Positions 8,033 through 15,660 of a stretch of DNA of 53,519 nucleotides are shown one piece after another. Within the stretch, counting starts at the first letter, position 1. Each line of letters opens with the position of its first letter. This DNA is from CAITWF01 sp038231575 (GTDB taxonomy: Bacteria > Verrucomicrobiota > Verrucomicrobiia > Opitutales > Opitutaceae). The notes below the pieces were generated by a model that was not told where the DNA came from, did not search any database, and saw only the letters and a program-made list of their open reading frames with translations. The translations under genes were made by a program, and so were the position numbers. The stretch spans positions 1 through 53,519 of the forward strand of contig JBBRLB010000028.1 of assembly GCA_038231575.1 (NCBI GenBank). Reading direction: 5' to 3'.

Positions 8033-8694
8033 GCGGCCGCCTCCTTCGCGCCCGGCTCGCTGTCCCAATCGACGTGGCGCGAAAAGAACATCACGGCCGC
8101 CAGCGCCGTGAACAACGTCGCCGTGCCCGCGAGCAGCGCGTAGACCTCGAGCTGCAACACCAGATAGAGCATGCCATACACGCCGGTGAGGAGGGCGGCG
8201 ATGACCCCGGCGCGCAGCCGGCTGCGCAGCACCGCGACACTGTAGAGCACGATCAGCAGTGACGACGCCACCGCCGCGCCGAGATACGCTCGATCCGGCC
8301 CGACAAATTCCCCGAGCGCGAGCAACGCGAGGTAGAACAGACACAGCGCCGCGCCGATGAGCCCGTAGTGCACCGCGTGCAACCGCAGTCCGCACAGCGC
8401 CTCGAACAGAAAAAACGCCGAAAACACGAGCGCGACGACGAGCGCATCATAGTTCATCGCGCGCTCGACGATGCGGTAGGACTCGAACGTGCCAGCGTTG
8501 TGCTGACTCAATCGCTCCAGCGCGGGGGTGAGTGTTTCGCGCGTCTGCCGGCGCTCCACGCGCAGCTTGTTCACGAGGTGCACCGGGATTTGCAGGAGCA
8601 GAATCAGCGCGCCGATGAATAGCAGCTTGAGCGTCACCGCATTGCGGCGCGGGTATTTCCGGGCCATCACAGGAGGGAGCGCGGGAGTGTCCAT
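8029..8694 (-). CDS. creD: CreD-family inner-membrane protein lacking the periplasmic domain
   Basis: 221 residues from ATG 8694, with ATG 8667 an alternative; CreD proteins are usually about 450. The N-terminus has a Pro-rich cytoplasmic tip, one membrane segment (LLFIGALILLLQIPVHLV) and the VERRQTRE stretch. The sequence then jumps almost directly to the C-terminal membrane module, which resembles E. coli CreD closely: YRIVERAMNYDALVVALVF, FFLFEALCGLRLHAVHYGL, CLFYLALLALGEFV, and a final LFTALAAVMFFSRHVDWDSE. The roughly 220-residue periplasmic beta domain between these parts is absent, and the frame is intact. It lies after creC with a cre-tag array directly upstream. CreD's function is not settled; it is linked to envelope stress and beta-lactam response. 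Confidence 0.85.
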   Translation of the reverse strand: MDTPALPPVMARKYPRRNAVTLKLLFIGALILLLQIPVHLVNKLRVERRQTRETLTPALERLSQHNAGTFESYRIVERAMNYDALVVALVFSAFFLFEALCGLRLHAVHYGLIGAALCLFYLALLALGEFVGPDRAYLGAAVASSLLIVLYSVAVLRSRLRAGVIAALLTGVYGMLYLVLQLEVYALLAGTATLFTALAAVMFFSRHVDWDSEPGAKEAAA

Positions 8695-8717
8695 GGGCCA
8701 CACGCTAGCCGGCCGTG

Positions 8718-8755
8718 ATGAAGTGAAGATGAAGTGGGCATGAAATCGCGGTGAA
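8718..8755 (-). promoter_or_regulatory. Four-unit cre-tag array upstream of creD
   Basis: Read on the minus strand this is TTCAC-N6-TTCAT-N6-TTCAT-N6-TTCAT, with the pentamers at 8755-8751, 8744-8740, 8733-8729 and 8722-8718: an exact 11-base period. The known CreB target (cre/blr-tag) is TTCAC-N6-TTCAC. Ten bases beyond the last unit is TAGCGT (8707-8702), a possible -10 element, the geometry used by PhoB/OmpR-type activators that replace the -35 box. The array ends 23 bases before the creD ATG at 8694, so the transcript could be leaderless or nearly so. Confidence 0.7.
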
Positions 8756-8792
8756 ACCGCATCGCGTGGAACGCACCGCCGTGGCTCACCTC

Positions 8793-10187
8793 TCAGGCCG
8801 ACGGAGTGGGGCGTTCCTCCGCCACCGGCATGATCAGCACCGCGCAGGCGCCGCCGCCGGGCCGGTTCTCCAGCGTCGCATCGCCACCATGCAACCGCGC
8901 CACTTCGCGCACGATGCTCAACCCGAGCCCGCTGCTCTTCCGCCCCGTGTCCGGCCGCGGCAGCGAATAAAACCGATCGAACACTTTTTCCAACGCATAC
9001 GCGGGCACGCCCGGACCCGTGTCCTCCACGCTTACCATCGCCCGCCCGCCGTCCACCGCGATCGTGACCGTTACCGTTCCGCCCGCCGGCGTGAACTCGA
9101 GGGCGTTGTGCAGCAAATTTCCGATCGACTGGGCGAGGAGGAATTTTTCGCCCCGCACGCGCACCGCGGCGCCGGACGCCAGCGTCACGACGATGCCCCG
9201 CGGTTCCGCCGCGCTGCGCGCCGTCACCGCGCCCTCCGCCACCACCGCGCGCAAATCCACCTCGGCGAAATTCACGCGGCCGTTGCGCGCCTCGAGCGCC
9301 GACAACTCGAGCAGCCGCTCCACGATGCGCTGCATGCGCTCCGCCTCCGCGCGCAGATTGGCGATGAATCGCGCGCGATCTTCGCGCGGCATGTCCTCGC
9401 CCAGCAGCTCGGCCGCGCCCCGGATCGACGACAGCGGCGCCTTGAACTCGTGCGCGAGCGCTTGCGTGTAACGCTCCACGTAGGCCTTGCCCTCGAGTGC
9501 CACGCGCATCTCCTCGAACGCGCGGCTGAGCGCCGCGATTTCGTTCGCGCGCGAGGCCGGCGGCGTCGCCGGTTTTCCGTCGCGCACGGTCACCGCATAG
9601 TCCGTCAGCCGCTCCAGCGAATTCGTCAGCCGCGACGCCAGCCACCAACCGGCCGCCGCCATGACGAGCCCGATCGCGCCGGCCGACCAGACGAGCCGCC
9701 AGCGCGCCGCACTCACGCCTTCCGCCACCGTCGACAGCGGCCGGCCCACGCCGACCCAGCCGACCAATTCACCGCCCCGCCGCACGGGTGCCGCCACGCG
9801 CAATTCGCCATTCACCTCCGCCACGTTCGAAACGGTGTAGTTCTCCGACGCCGCGGGCCCGCCGCCGCGCATCGGCCACACATAATTCTGCCCCACATCG
9901 CGACCACCGGCCGAGTCGAACCGCACCCGCCCGTCGCGATCGCACGCGAACACGCGCAGCAATTCCGCGTTCGACGGCAGCGTCCCGAGTTTTTGCGGCC
10001 ACGCGGTTTCGTCCGCCGCACCTTGTGCGACCAACACCGCGAGAAACGCCGCCGTGTCACCGAGCGTCCGTCGCATCGATTCGACGTAGCGCAGCCGCAC
10101 ATCGTGCAGCACAAATGCCAGCAACCCCGCAAACCCCACGGCCGAAGCCGTGGCGTAAACGCCGAAAATAGCCGTGCGAATTTTCAC
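8793..10187 (-). CDS. creC: Sensor histidine kinase CreC
   Basis: 464 residues starting at GTG 10187, which overlaps the creB stop as GTGA. Domain order: first membrane helix (about 8-28), periplasmic sensor region containing NYVWPMRGGG and NYTVSNVAEVNGELRVAAPV, second membrane helix (about 168-188), HAMP (ASRLTNSLERLTDYA), dimerisation domain with the phospho-acceptor His in LAHEFKAPLSSIRGAAELL, and an ATPase domain with N box (NLLHNALEF), G1 (DTGPGVP) and G2 (SSGLGLSIVREVARLHGG). The H-box with RGAAELL closely matches E. coli CreC. It should phosphorylate CreB in response to an envelope or metabolic cue. The stop is 98 bases before the creD start. Confidence 0.9.
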   Translation of the reverse strand: MKIRTAIFGVYATASAVGFAGLLAFVLHDVRLRYVESMRRTLGDTAAFLAVLVAQGAADETAWPQKLGTLPSNAELLRVFACDRDGRVRFDSAGGRDVGQNYVWPMRGGGPAASENYTVSNVAEVNGELRVAAPVRRGGELVGWVGVGRPLSTVAEGVSAARWRLVWSAGAIGLVMAAAGWWLASRLTNSLERLTDYAVTVRDGKPATPPASRANEIAALSRAFEEMRVALEGKAYVERYTQALAHEFKAPLSSIRGAAELLGEDMPREDRARFIANLRAEAERMQRIVERLLELSALEARNGRVNFAEVDLRAVVAEGAVTARSAAEPRGIVVTLASGAAVRVRGEKFLLAQSIGNLLHNALEFTPAGGTVTVTIAVDGGRAMVSVEDTGPGVPAYALEKVFDRFYSLPRPDTGRKSSGLGLSIVREVARLHGGDATLENRPGGGACAVLIMPVAEERPTPSA

Positions 10188-10951
10188 GTGGTCGCGCGGC
10201 CGCCCTCGGCCGCCCCCGGCTGCCCGGTGCGGCCCGCGGTCGCCGCGCTCCCTTCGCGCAGCGAATATCCCAGCCCGCGATGCGTCTGAATCGGATCCGT
10301 GTCGGGCGCGACCGCGCGCAGCTTCGCGCGCACGGTTTTGATGTGCGCATCGACCGTCCGATCCATGCTCGCGCCCGGATCCTCCCACGCCGCGCTCAGC
10401 AGCTGGTCGCGCGAAAACACGCGGCCGGGCTGCGCCACCAGCGTTTTCAACAAGCGAAACTCATAGCGCGTGAGTTCGAGCGCCTGGCCCCGGTAGGTGA
10501 TCGCGCACCGCGCTTCATCGACACCAAACCCGCGCGCCGCCGCGCCGGAGGAAGTGTCACCTGTGACGGGAGACTTTTCCGGGTCACCCTGCGTGCGCCG
10601 CAGGATTGCTTTCACGCGCGCGGTCAGCTCGCGCGGACTGAACGGCTTTGCGAGATAATCGTCGCCCCCGAGTTCGAGGCCCAGCACGCGATCGAGCTCG
10701 GTGTTGCGCGCCGTGAGAAAAATCACCGGCACCGCAGAGTTTTTCCGGATCGCCTTGCAGATGTCGAAGCCGCTGCCGTCAGGCAAACCGACGTCGAGCA
10801 CGACGAGCGCGAAGGTTTTCGTGGCGAGCGCCGCCAGTCCCGCCTGCCCCGTCGCGCACCATTCCGGCGCGAAGCCCTCGGTCCTCAGCGCATAGACGAT
10901 CGTATCGGCGATCGCGGGCTCGTCTTCGATGATCAGAATGGACGGCAACAT
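10184..10951 (-). CDS. creB: DNA-binding response regulator CreB
   Basis: 255 residues from ATG 10951 (MLPSILIIEDEPAIADTI). The OmpR/PhoB-type architecture is complete: receiver with IIEDE, phospho-acceptor Asp in VVLDVGLPDGSG, Thr in FLTARN and Lys in YLAKPFSPREL, then a winged helix with LTRYEFRLLKTLVAQPGRVFSR and MDRTVDAHIKTVRAKLR. The order creB-creC-creD on one strand matches the known CreBCD system. The linker of about 25 residues before the winged helix is rich in Gly/Ser/Ala, and the C-terminus carries a short Gly/Ala tail. No cre-tag was found between this gene and the divergent TIR gene, so autoregulation is not evident. Confidence 0.92.
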   Translation of the reverse strand: MLPSILIIEDEPAIADTIVYALRTEGFAPEWCATGQAGLAALATKTFALVVLDVGLPDGSGFDICKAIRKNSAVPVIFLTARNTELDRVLGLELGGDDYLAKPFSPRELTARVKAILRRTQGDPEKSPVTGDTSSGAAARGFGVDEARCAITYRGQALELTRYEFRLLKTLVAQPGRVFSRDQLLSAAWEDPGASMDRTVDAHIKTVRAKLRAVAPDTDPIQTHRGLGYSLREGSAATAGRTGQPGAAEGGRATT

Positions 10952-11088
10952 GGGGCGGCGCACCAAGCTCGCGCGGCCCGCGAGCGTCGGCAAACGCTTT
11001 CTGCCGCTCACCCGCCGCACAAATCCGCTCGCCAGCGGCGGGCGTGTCGCGCAGAAATTTTTCCCGCCCCTTCGTGCCTCTCCCGTCC

Positions 11089-12917
11089 ATGTCCGACCCT
11101 GCGCCCAAGGCGATCTTCCTCAGCTACGCGCGTGACGACGCCGCGGCGGCGCGTCGCATCGCCGAGGCGCTGCGCAGTTCCGGACTCGAAGTGTGGTTCG
11201 ACGAAAACGAACTGCGTGGCGGGGACTCGTGGGACGCAAAAATTCGCAAGCAGATTAACGACTGCGCGCTCTTCATGCCGCTCATCTCGTCGCACACGCA
11301 GGCGCGCGAGAAGGGCTACTTCCGCCTCGAATGGAAACTTGCCGTCGAGCAAACGCACCTGCTCGCCGAAGGCGTGCCCTTCATCGCGCCCGTCGCGATC
11401 GACGACACCGAGGAAAACGGCGCCGTCGTGCCACCCGAGTTTATGCGCGTGCAATGGACGCGCCTCCCCGGCGCGCTCCCCACACCGCAATTCGTCGAGC
11501 AAACGAAACATCTGCTGCACGCGCCGCGCATAGGTGTAGGCCCAGTCGCTGACCGGGCGTCCGACAACCGGTCGGGCCTGCATGCGCCGCGCGCGCCGGT
11601 TTTTCCGCTCTGGGCCGTCGGCGCATTCGCCGTGCTCGCGATTGCCGTCGCTTACTTCGCGTTTCGACCCGCTCCAAAGACGGCCACATCACCTCCCTCT
11701 CCAGCCACGGAAAAATCTCCCACTCCGGTCTCCGAAACCCACCAACTTGTCGCCAAGGCCCGCGCGTTTTACGAACCGTGGGACCTGGCGACTTCGCACT
11801 CGCGGAGCAGTTGCTCAAGCGCGCGGTCGCGGTCGACCCGAGCGACGGTGAGGCTTGGGCGGCGTATGCGTTGGTCGCGTGCGGCGAACGGGTCATGTTG
11901 GATTTCTCCGACACGTGGAGCCTGGCAGCGCGTGCCCGCGCCGAGACAGCGATCAAGCTCGCGCCGGAGTCGCCACTAGCGCGCTTCGCCTGGGCGTTTA
12001 GCCTGCGCTTCGATCCCCAGACGCAGGACGAGGCGCTCCGCCTGCTGCGGGAGGAAGCCATGCGCCAGCGGACCAATCGTTTTGTCGTGCGGACTCTCGG
12101 CGCCGCACTGCGCTCCATCGGGCAGTTCGAACAGTCGCTGGTTTACTTCGACAAAGCCGCCGCGCTGCCGGGCAACGATCCCGTCACGCACTACAACCGC
12201 GGACTGTCGCTCGAACGAATGGGACGATTTGACGAGGCGGAGGCCGCCTTCGACGAGGCGCTGGCCGTTGCACCGCACTACGCCAACGCCAACTGGGAGA
12301 AACTGAACCTGTTGCTCGACATACGAAGGGACCTCCCGCGGGCGCAAGCCCATCTGGCCAAGATTCCACCCGACCCGATCGCAAACGAAGGTAACGCCAC
12401 CAACGCCATGGCCGTTTATTTGAAGGACCCCGCGAGGGCGCTGAAGGTCCTAAGCCGATCCAATGATTTCCTCGTCGGCATGGGACCGAAGGCAACCTTG
12501 ACGGCGCTTGCTCATCGCATGGCGGGGAACGAGGAAGCCGCACGTTCCGATTTGAAAGCGGCGCTCCGGTTGGTGGAGGAACGCCTGACCGTCCAGCCGA
12601 ACGAAACGCGCTTGCTCGCCAACAAGGCGGAGATTCTGGCTTTGCAAGGCGACCGGCCCGCCGCCGAGGCACTCGTGCGTGATTTTCGTCAACGGATCAG
12701 CGCAGGCGATCTGTCGATAAACTACGAGCACTTGGCCTATCTGCTCATGCTGGTGAATCAGCCGGAAGCGGCGCTGACGGCGTTGGAGTCGCGCTTTGGC
12801 ACAGCAACGCGGAGCTACATCTCAAAGATAAACCTCCGCTACTCTTCCGCCTGGGATCCGCTGCGCGGCGACCCGCGCTTCGAGGCGCTCCTCAAAGCGC
12901 CGGAGCCGAAAAGATAG
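11089..12917 (+). pseudogene. TIR-TM-TPR protein gene with a frameshift
   Basis: The first frame, from ATG 11089, encodes a TIR domain (AIFLSYARDDAAAARRIAEA, GLEVWFDENELRGGDSWDAK, CALFMPLISSHTQAREKGYF, then RLEWKLAVEQ with candidate catalytic Glu residues). A membrane helix follows (VFPLWAVGAFAVLAIAVAYF), then a Pro/Thr linker and ARAFYEPWDLATS. After about 11795 this frame turns arginine/serine-rich and stops at 11979. The frame one base back (net -1) carries on coherently as DFALAEQLLKRAVAVDPSDGEAW and about eight TPR-like repeats to the TAG at 12915-12917. Together they would make one protein of about 610 residues, a cytoplasmic TIR joined through a membrane helix to outer TPRs. An indel near 11785-11800 breaks it; either a true mutation or an assembly error. 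Confidence 0.75.
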
Positions 12918-12921
12918 CGGA

Positions 12922-13494
12922 TCATTTTTCGCTGAGCCGCGCAATCACCTCGGGCAGCAGCGCATGCTCCGCGGCATGCACTTTTGCCGCGAGCGACTCC
13001 AGTGTCTCCCCCGACTCCACGCGCACCACCGCCTGATCGAGGATCGGCCCGCCATCCACCTCCGCCGTCACACCGTGCACCGTGCAGCCCGTGATTTTCA
13101 CGCCACGCCGCCACGCCTGCCCGATGCCGTCGAGGCCCGGAAAACTCGGCAGCAGGCTCGGGTGCAGGTTGATGATTTTCCCCGCAAACGCGTTCAGAAA
13201 TCCCGGCTTCAGCACCCGCATGAAACCCGCGAGCACGACGAGATCCGGTGCGCACGCACTCACCGCAGCGATGAACCGCGCCTCGCCCTCGCCTTCGAGC
13301 TTCGTTTTGAACGGCGCCGGATCGATCCACTCGGCGCGCACGCCGAAGCGCGGGCCGAGTTCCAAAATCTTCGCGTCGGCCCGGTCCGAAAAAATCGCGA
13401 CGACCCGCGCGCGACCGAGCTTGCCCGCCTTTTGAGCTTCAAGAATCGCCGCAGCATTCGAGCCGCGGCCAGAACCGAGAATGACGACACGCAT
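12922..13494 (-). CDS. purN: Phosphoribosylglycinamide formyltransferase
   Basis: 190 residues, standard for PurN, the folate-dependent GAR transformylase that performs the third step of purine synthesis. The phosphate loop GSGRGSN is at 7-13. Catalytic residues equivalent to Asn106, His108 and Asp144 of the E. coli enzyme are N109 and H111 in INLHPSLLPSFPG and D147 in TAEVDGGPILDQ. It is alone among biosynthetic genes here, with a toxin-like gene five bases upstream on the same strand and the TIR-TPR gene ending convergently four bases away. Confidence 0.95.
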   Translation of the reverse strand: MRVVILGSGRGSNAAAILEAQKAGKLGRARVVAIFSDRADAKILELGPRFGVRAEWIDPAPFKTKLEGEGEARFIAAVSACAPDLVVLAGFMRVLKPGFLNAFAGKIINLHPSLLPSFPGLDGIGQAWRRGVKITGCTVHGVTAEVDGGPILDQAVVRVESGETLESLAAKVHAAEHALLPEVIARLSEK

Positions 13495-13498
13495 GAAA

Positions 13499-13750
13499 TT
13501 ACACTCTTTCGATCACCGTGATTCGCACCACGCGAACCGCATGATCGGCCCAAAACGAAATTACAAATGAGCCCAAATCCATCACTTGATTGTCACGCCC
13601 TCGGTCGTCGCGCAAATGGCAATCACCGGCGGAAAAGGGGTGCAGCGCGATGGTCTCAAACGCGCCGAGCAAAAGCCGTTGTTCACTCCCATCACTCGCC
13701 GCAAACGCCACCACCGCTTCACGATCGAGGGAAAATTCGTAACCGGTCAT
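13499..13750 (-). CDS. Putative small toxin of a toxin-antitoxin-like pair
   Basis: 83 residues. The order is a short basic/acidic N-terminus, a central beta region (FETIALHPFSAGDCHLRDD) and a C-terminal strand pair with DLGSFVISFWADHAVRVVRIT, the pattern VI-hydrophobic-WAD-H-VR-I seen in RelE/ParE-fold-like proteins that mimic plasmid stabilisation toxins. Its ATG shares one base with the stop of the upstream gene (TAATG), so the two are translationally coupled. The family link is a resemblance only; the catalytic residues of RelE were not identified. It may instead be an uncharacterised accessory protein. Confidence 0.5.
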   Translation of the reverse strand: MTGYEFSLDREAVVAFAASDGSEQRLLLGAFETIALHPFSAGDCHLRDDRGRDNQVMDLGSFVISFWADHAVRVVRITVIERV

Positions 13751-13965
13751 TATTGGCCGGCTGCCGGAAGCATGGGCTTAAGCATGGCCCGGAGCTGCGC
13801 GGCTGTCACCGAATCACCCGCGTCCATGCGACGGTGCGCAGCCTCCACCCGCGCGCGAAACTCGTAAGAATTAGCGAGCCGCCGAGTCTTGAGATAGGCT
13901 TCCACCTGCAACTGCTCTTCGGCACTTAGCCGGCTGATCTGCGATTGGATTTCCTGCACGCTCAT
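13750..13965 (-). CDS. Putative antitoxin partner
   Basis: 71 residues: MSVQEIQSQISRLSAEEQLQ at the N-terminus, a helical middle with YLKTRRLANSYEFRARVEAA, and a tail AAQLRAMLKPMLPAAGQ. The opening (a short amphipathic helix with I..L...E) is like antitoxins of the addiction-module type, where the N-terminal part is DNA-binding or dimerising and the C-terminal part wraps the toxin. The gene precedes the toxin-like gene and overlaps it by one base, the classic antitoxin-first order. No DNA-binding fold is certain from the sequence. Confidence 0.5.
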   Translation of the reverse strand: MSVQEIQSQISRLSAEEQLQVEAYLKTRRLANSYEFRARVEAAHRRMDAGDSVTAAQLRAMLKPMLPAAGQ

Positions 13966-14010
13966 CGTGGTAAAACCTTAGCAAAGCCCCGAACCTTGGC
14001 AAGGCTGGGC

Positions 14011-14547
14011 TCACACTTCCCCCGCCGCTTTGATCTTTGCGATCAAGCTCGTCGTGCTGAAGCCCGTGAGGAACGGCATAAATTCGATCTGCGCGCCGAC
14101 CGCTGCGAGCGCGGCGCGCTCGCCCGCGTCGAGTTTATCAATCGTGTAGTCGCCGGCCTTGCAGTAAACATCTGGCTGCAGCGCGCGGATTTCGGCGTCG
14201 AGCCGCGGCGTGTGGAAAATCACGACCGCATCAACGCACGCGAGCGCGGCGAGCGCATAGGCGCGCTGCGCCTCGTGCTGCACCGGGCGTGCCGGACCCT
14301 TGAGCGCCTTCGTGCTGGCGTCGCTATTGAGCGCAACGATGAGCGCATCGCCGAGCGCGCGCGCTTTTTGCAGGTAGTAAAGATGACCCGTATGCAGCAA
14401 ATCGAAGATACCGTTGGTCAGCACGACGCGTTTGCCGGCGGCACGCAGGGCGGCGCGGCGGTTTACGATATCCGAAAGAGTCCCCAATTTTGGGTTGTCG
14501 AGCGTCACAGCAATGCAAGCCTCACGGTTCGCCCCGTTGTTGTCCAT
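14011..14547 (-). CDS. rfaE2: D-glycero-beta-D-manno-heptose 1-phosphate adenylyltransferase
   Basis: 178 residues if translation starts at ATG 14547, or 165 from the GTG at 14508 (MTLDNPKLGTLSDI), which is closer to the normal size. It transfers AMP to heptose 1-phosphate in the ADP-heptose pathway that feeds the LPS inner core. The nucleotidyltransferase motif is TNGIFDLLHTGHLYYL, the substrate loop YCKAGDYTIDKL, and the C-terminal FSTTSLIAKIK. This is the stand-alone domain corresponding to the C-terminal half of HldE. The upstream ATG lies only 21 bases from the start of xylF on the other strand. Confidence 0.9.
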   Translation of the reverse strand: MDNNGANREACIAVTLDNPKLGTLSDIVNRRAALRAAGKRVVLTNGIFDLLHTGHLYYLQKARALGDALIVALNSDASTKALKGPARPVQHEAQRAYALAALACVDAVVIFHTPRLDAEIRALQPDVYCKAGDYTIDKLDAGERAALAAVGAQIEFMPFLTGFSTTSLIAKIKAAGEV

Positions 14548-14568
14548 TCGGTTATCCTTACCCCTTTC

Positions 14569-15564
14569 ATGAAAACCCGCCTCGCCCTCCTTTTTCTCGC
14601 CGTCACCGCCACGGCGTTCGCCTCGAAGGACAAACCCGTCATCGGCCTCTCGCTTGACACCCTCAAGGAGGAGCGCTGGCAACACGACCGCGACACATTC
14701 ATCGCCGCCGCCGAAAAACTCGGCGCCACCGTCATCGTGCAGTCGGCCAACAGCGACGACACACGGCAGGTGCGCGATGTCGAATCCCTCATCAGCCGCA
14801 ACGTCGACGTGCTCGTGATCGTCCCGCACAACGGCGACGCCATGACGCGCGCCGTGAAATCCGCGAACGAGGCCAAGATCCCCGTCATCGCCTACGACCG
14901 CCTGATCAAGAACTGCGCGATCGATTACTATCTGTCGTTTGACAACGTGAAGGTCGGGGAGGCCCAGGCCGCCTACGCCGTCGCCCACCTCCCGAAGGAT
15001 CGTCCGGCAAAAATCGTCCGCATCTACGGCGCGCCCACCGACAACAACGCGAAGATGTTCAAGCAAGGCCAGGACAACATCCTCGATCCGCTGATCAAGG
15101 CCGGAAAAATCACCGTGCTGCACGAGGATTGGGCGCTCGATTGGAAGCCGGAGAACGGGAAAAAAATCATGAACGCCGCCATCACCAAATCCGGCCGCAG
15201 CATTGACGCTCTCGTCGCTTCCAATGACGGCACGGCCGGCGGCGCGATTCAGGCGCTGAGCGAGGAAGGCATCGCCGGCAAAGTGCTCGTCACCGGCCAG
15301 GACGCTGATCTCGCCGCCTGTCAGCGCATCATGCGCGGCACCCAGGCGATGACGGTCTACAAGCCGCTGAAGAATCTCGCGACACTCGCCGCGCGGATCG
15401 CGGTCGAGGTCGCGAAAGGCGTCAAACCCGCCACCACTGGCACGCTCGACAACGGCGCGAAACAGGTCCCGTCCGTTTTCGAGAAAGTGATCTCCGTCGA
15501 CAAGGAAAACATGGCGACGACGGTCGTCGCCGACGGTTTCCACCGCGCAGCCGAGCTGCGCTGA
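14569..15564 (+). CDS. xylF: D-xylose ABC transporter substrate-binding protein
   Basis: 331 residues with a signal peptide (MKTRLALLFLAVTATAFA). The mature part is a periplasmic binding protein of the XylF subfamily, closely like the E. coli protein: GLSLDTLKEERWQHDRDTF, QSANSDDTRQVRDVESLI, NVDVLVIVPHNGDAM, YYLSFDNVKVGEAQA, PTDNNAKMFKQGQDNI, DALVASNDGTAGGAIQALSEE, VLVTGQDADLAACQRI and TMVYKP-like TVYKPL. It should capture a pentose, probably xylose, and deliver it to the XylG/XylH membrane complex. The other two components follow on the same strand. Confidence 0.92.
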   Translation: MKTRLALLFLAVTATAFASKDKPVIGLSLDTLKEERWQHDRDTFIAAAEKLGATVIVQSANSDDTRQVRDVESLISRNVDVLVIVPHNGDAMTRAVKSANEAKIPVIAYDRLIKNCAIDYYLSFDNVKVGEAQAAYAVAHLPKDRPAKIVRIYGAPTDNNAKMFKQGQDNILDPLIKAGKITVLHEDWALDWKPENGKKIMNAAITKSGRSIDALVASNDGTAGGAIQALSEEGIAGKVLVTGQDADLAACQRIMRGTQAMTVYKPLKNLATLAARIAVEVAKGVKPATTGTLDNGAKQVPSVFEKVISVDKENMATTVVADGFHRAAELR

Positions 15565-15585
15565 ACGACCAAGGCCTAGTGACTG

Positions 15586-15660
15586 ATGACTAACGCCGGA
15601 GACCCCACGCAGTGCCCGCTCCCGACCATTCGTCATTAGACATTAGTCATTCGTCATTCG
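15586..15660. repeat. Short-period repeat spanning the annotated XylG start
   Basis: ATGACTAA at 15586-15593 is inverted relative to TTAGTCAT at 15643-15650. Around it, from about 15629, the plus strand runs as tandem pieces of CATT with AGT/CGT (CGTCATTAGACATTAGTCAT, then TCGTCATTCG). The repeat lies between xylF and xylG and covers codons 7-16 of the annotated XylG, so the true XylG start may be further downstream. Confidence 0.5.

Noticed and set aside
8735..9648. Long minus-strand frame across the creC region read as one protein with creD.
   Set aside because: Only its last part is creD; the earlier part is out of frame with CreC, which has all kinase motifs in another frame.
10952..11088. 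A second cre-tag upstream of creB.
   Set aside because: No pair of TTCAY at 11-base spacing was found in this gap.
11778..11800. Programmed -1 frameshifting in the TIR-TPR gene.
   Set aside because: No X-XXY-YYZ slippery heptamer in the correct phase and no following hairpin was found; an indel is more likely.
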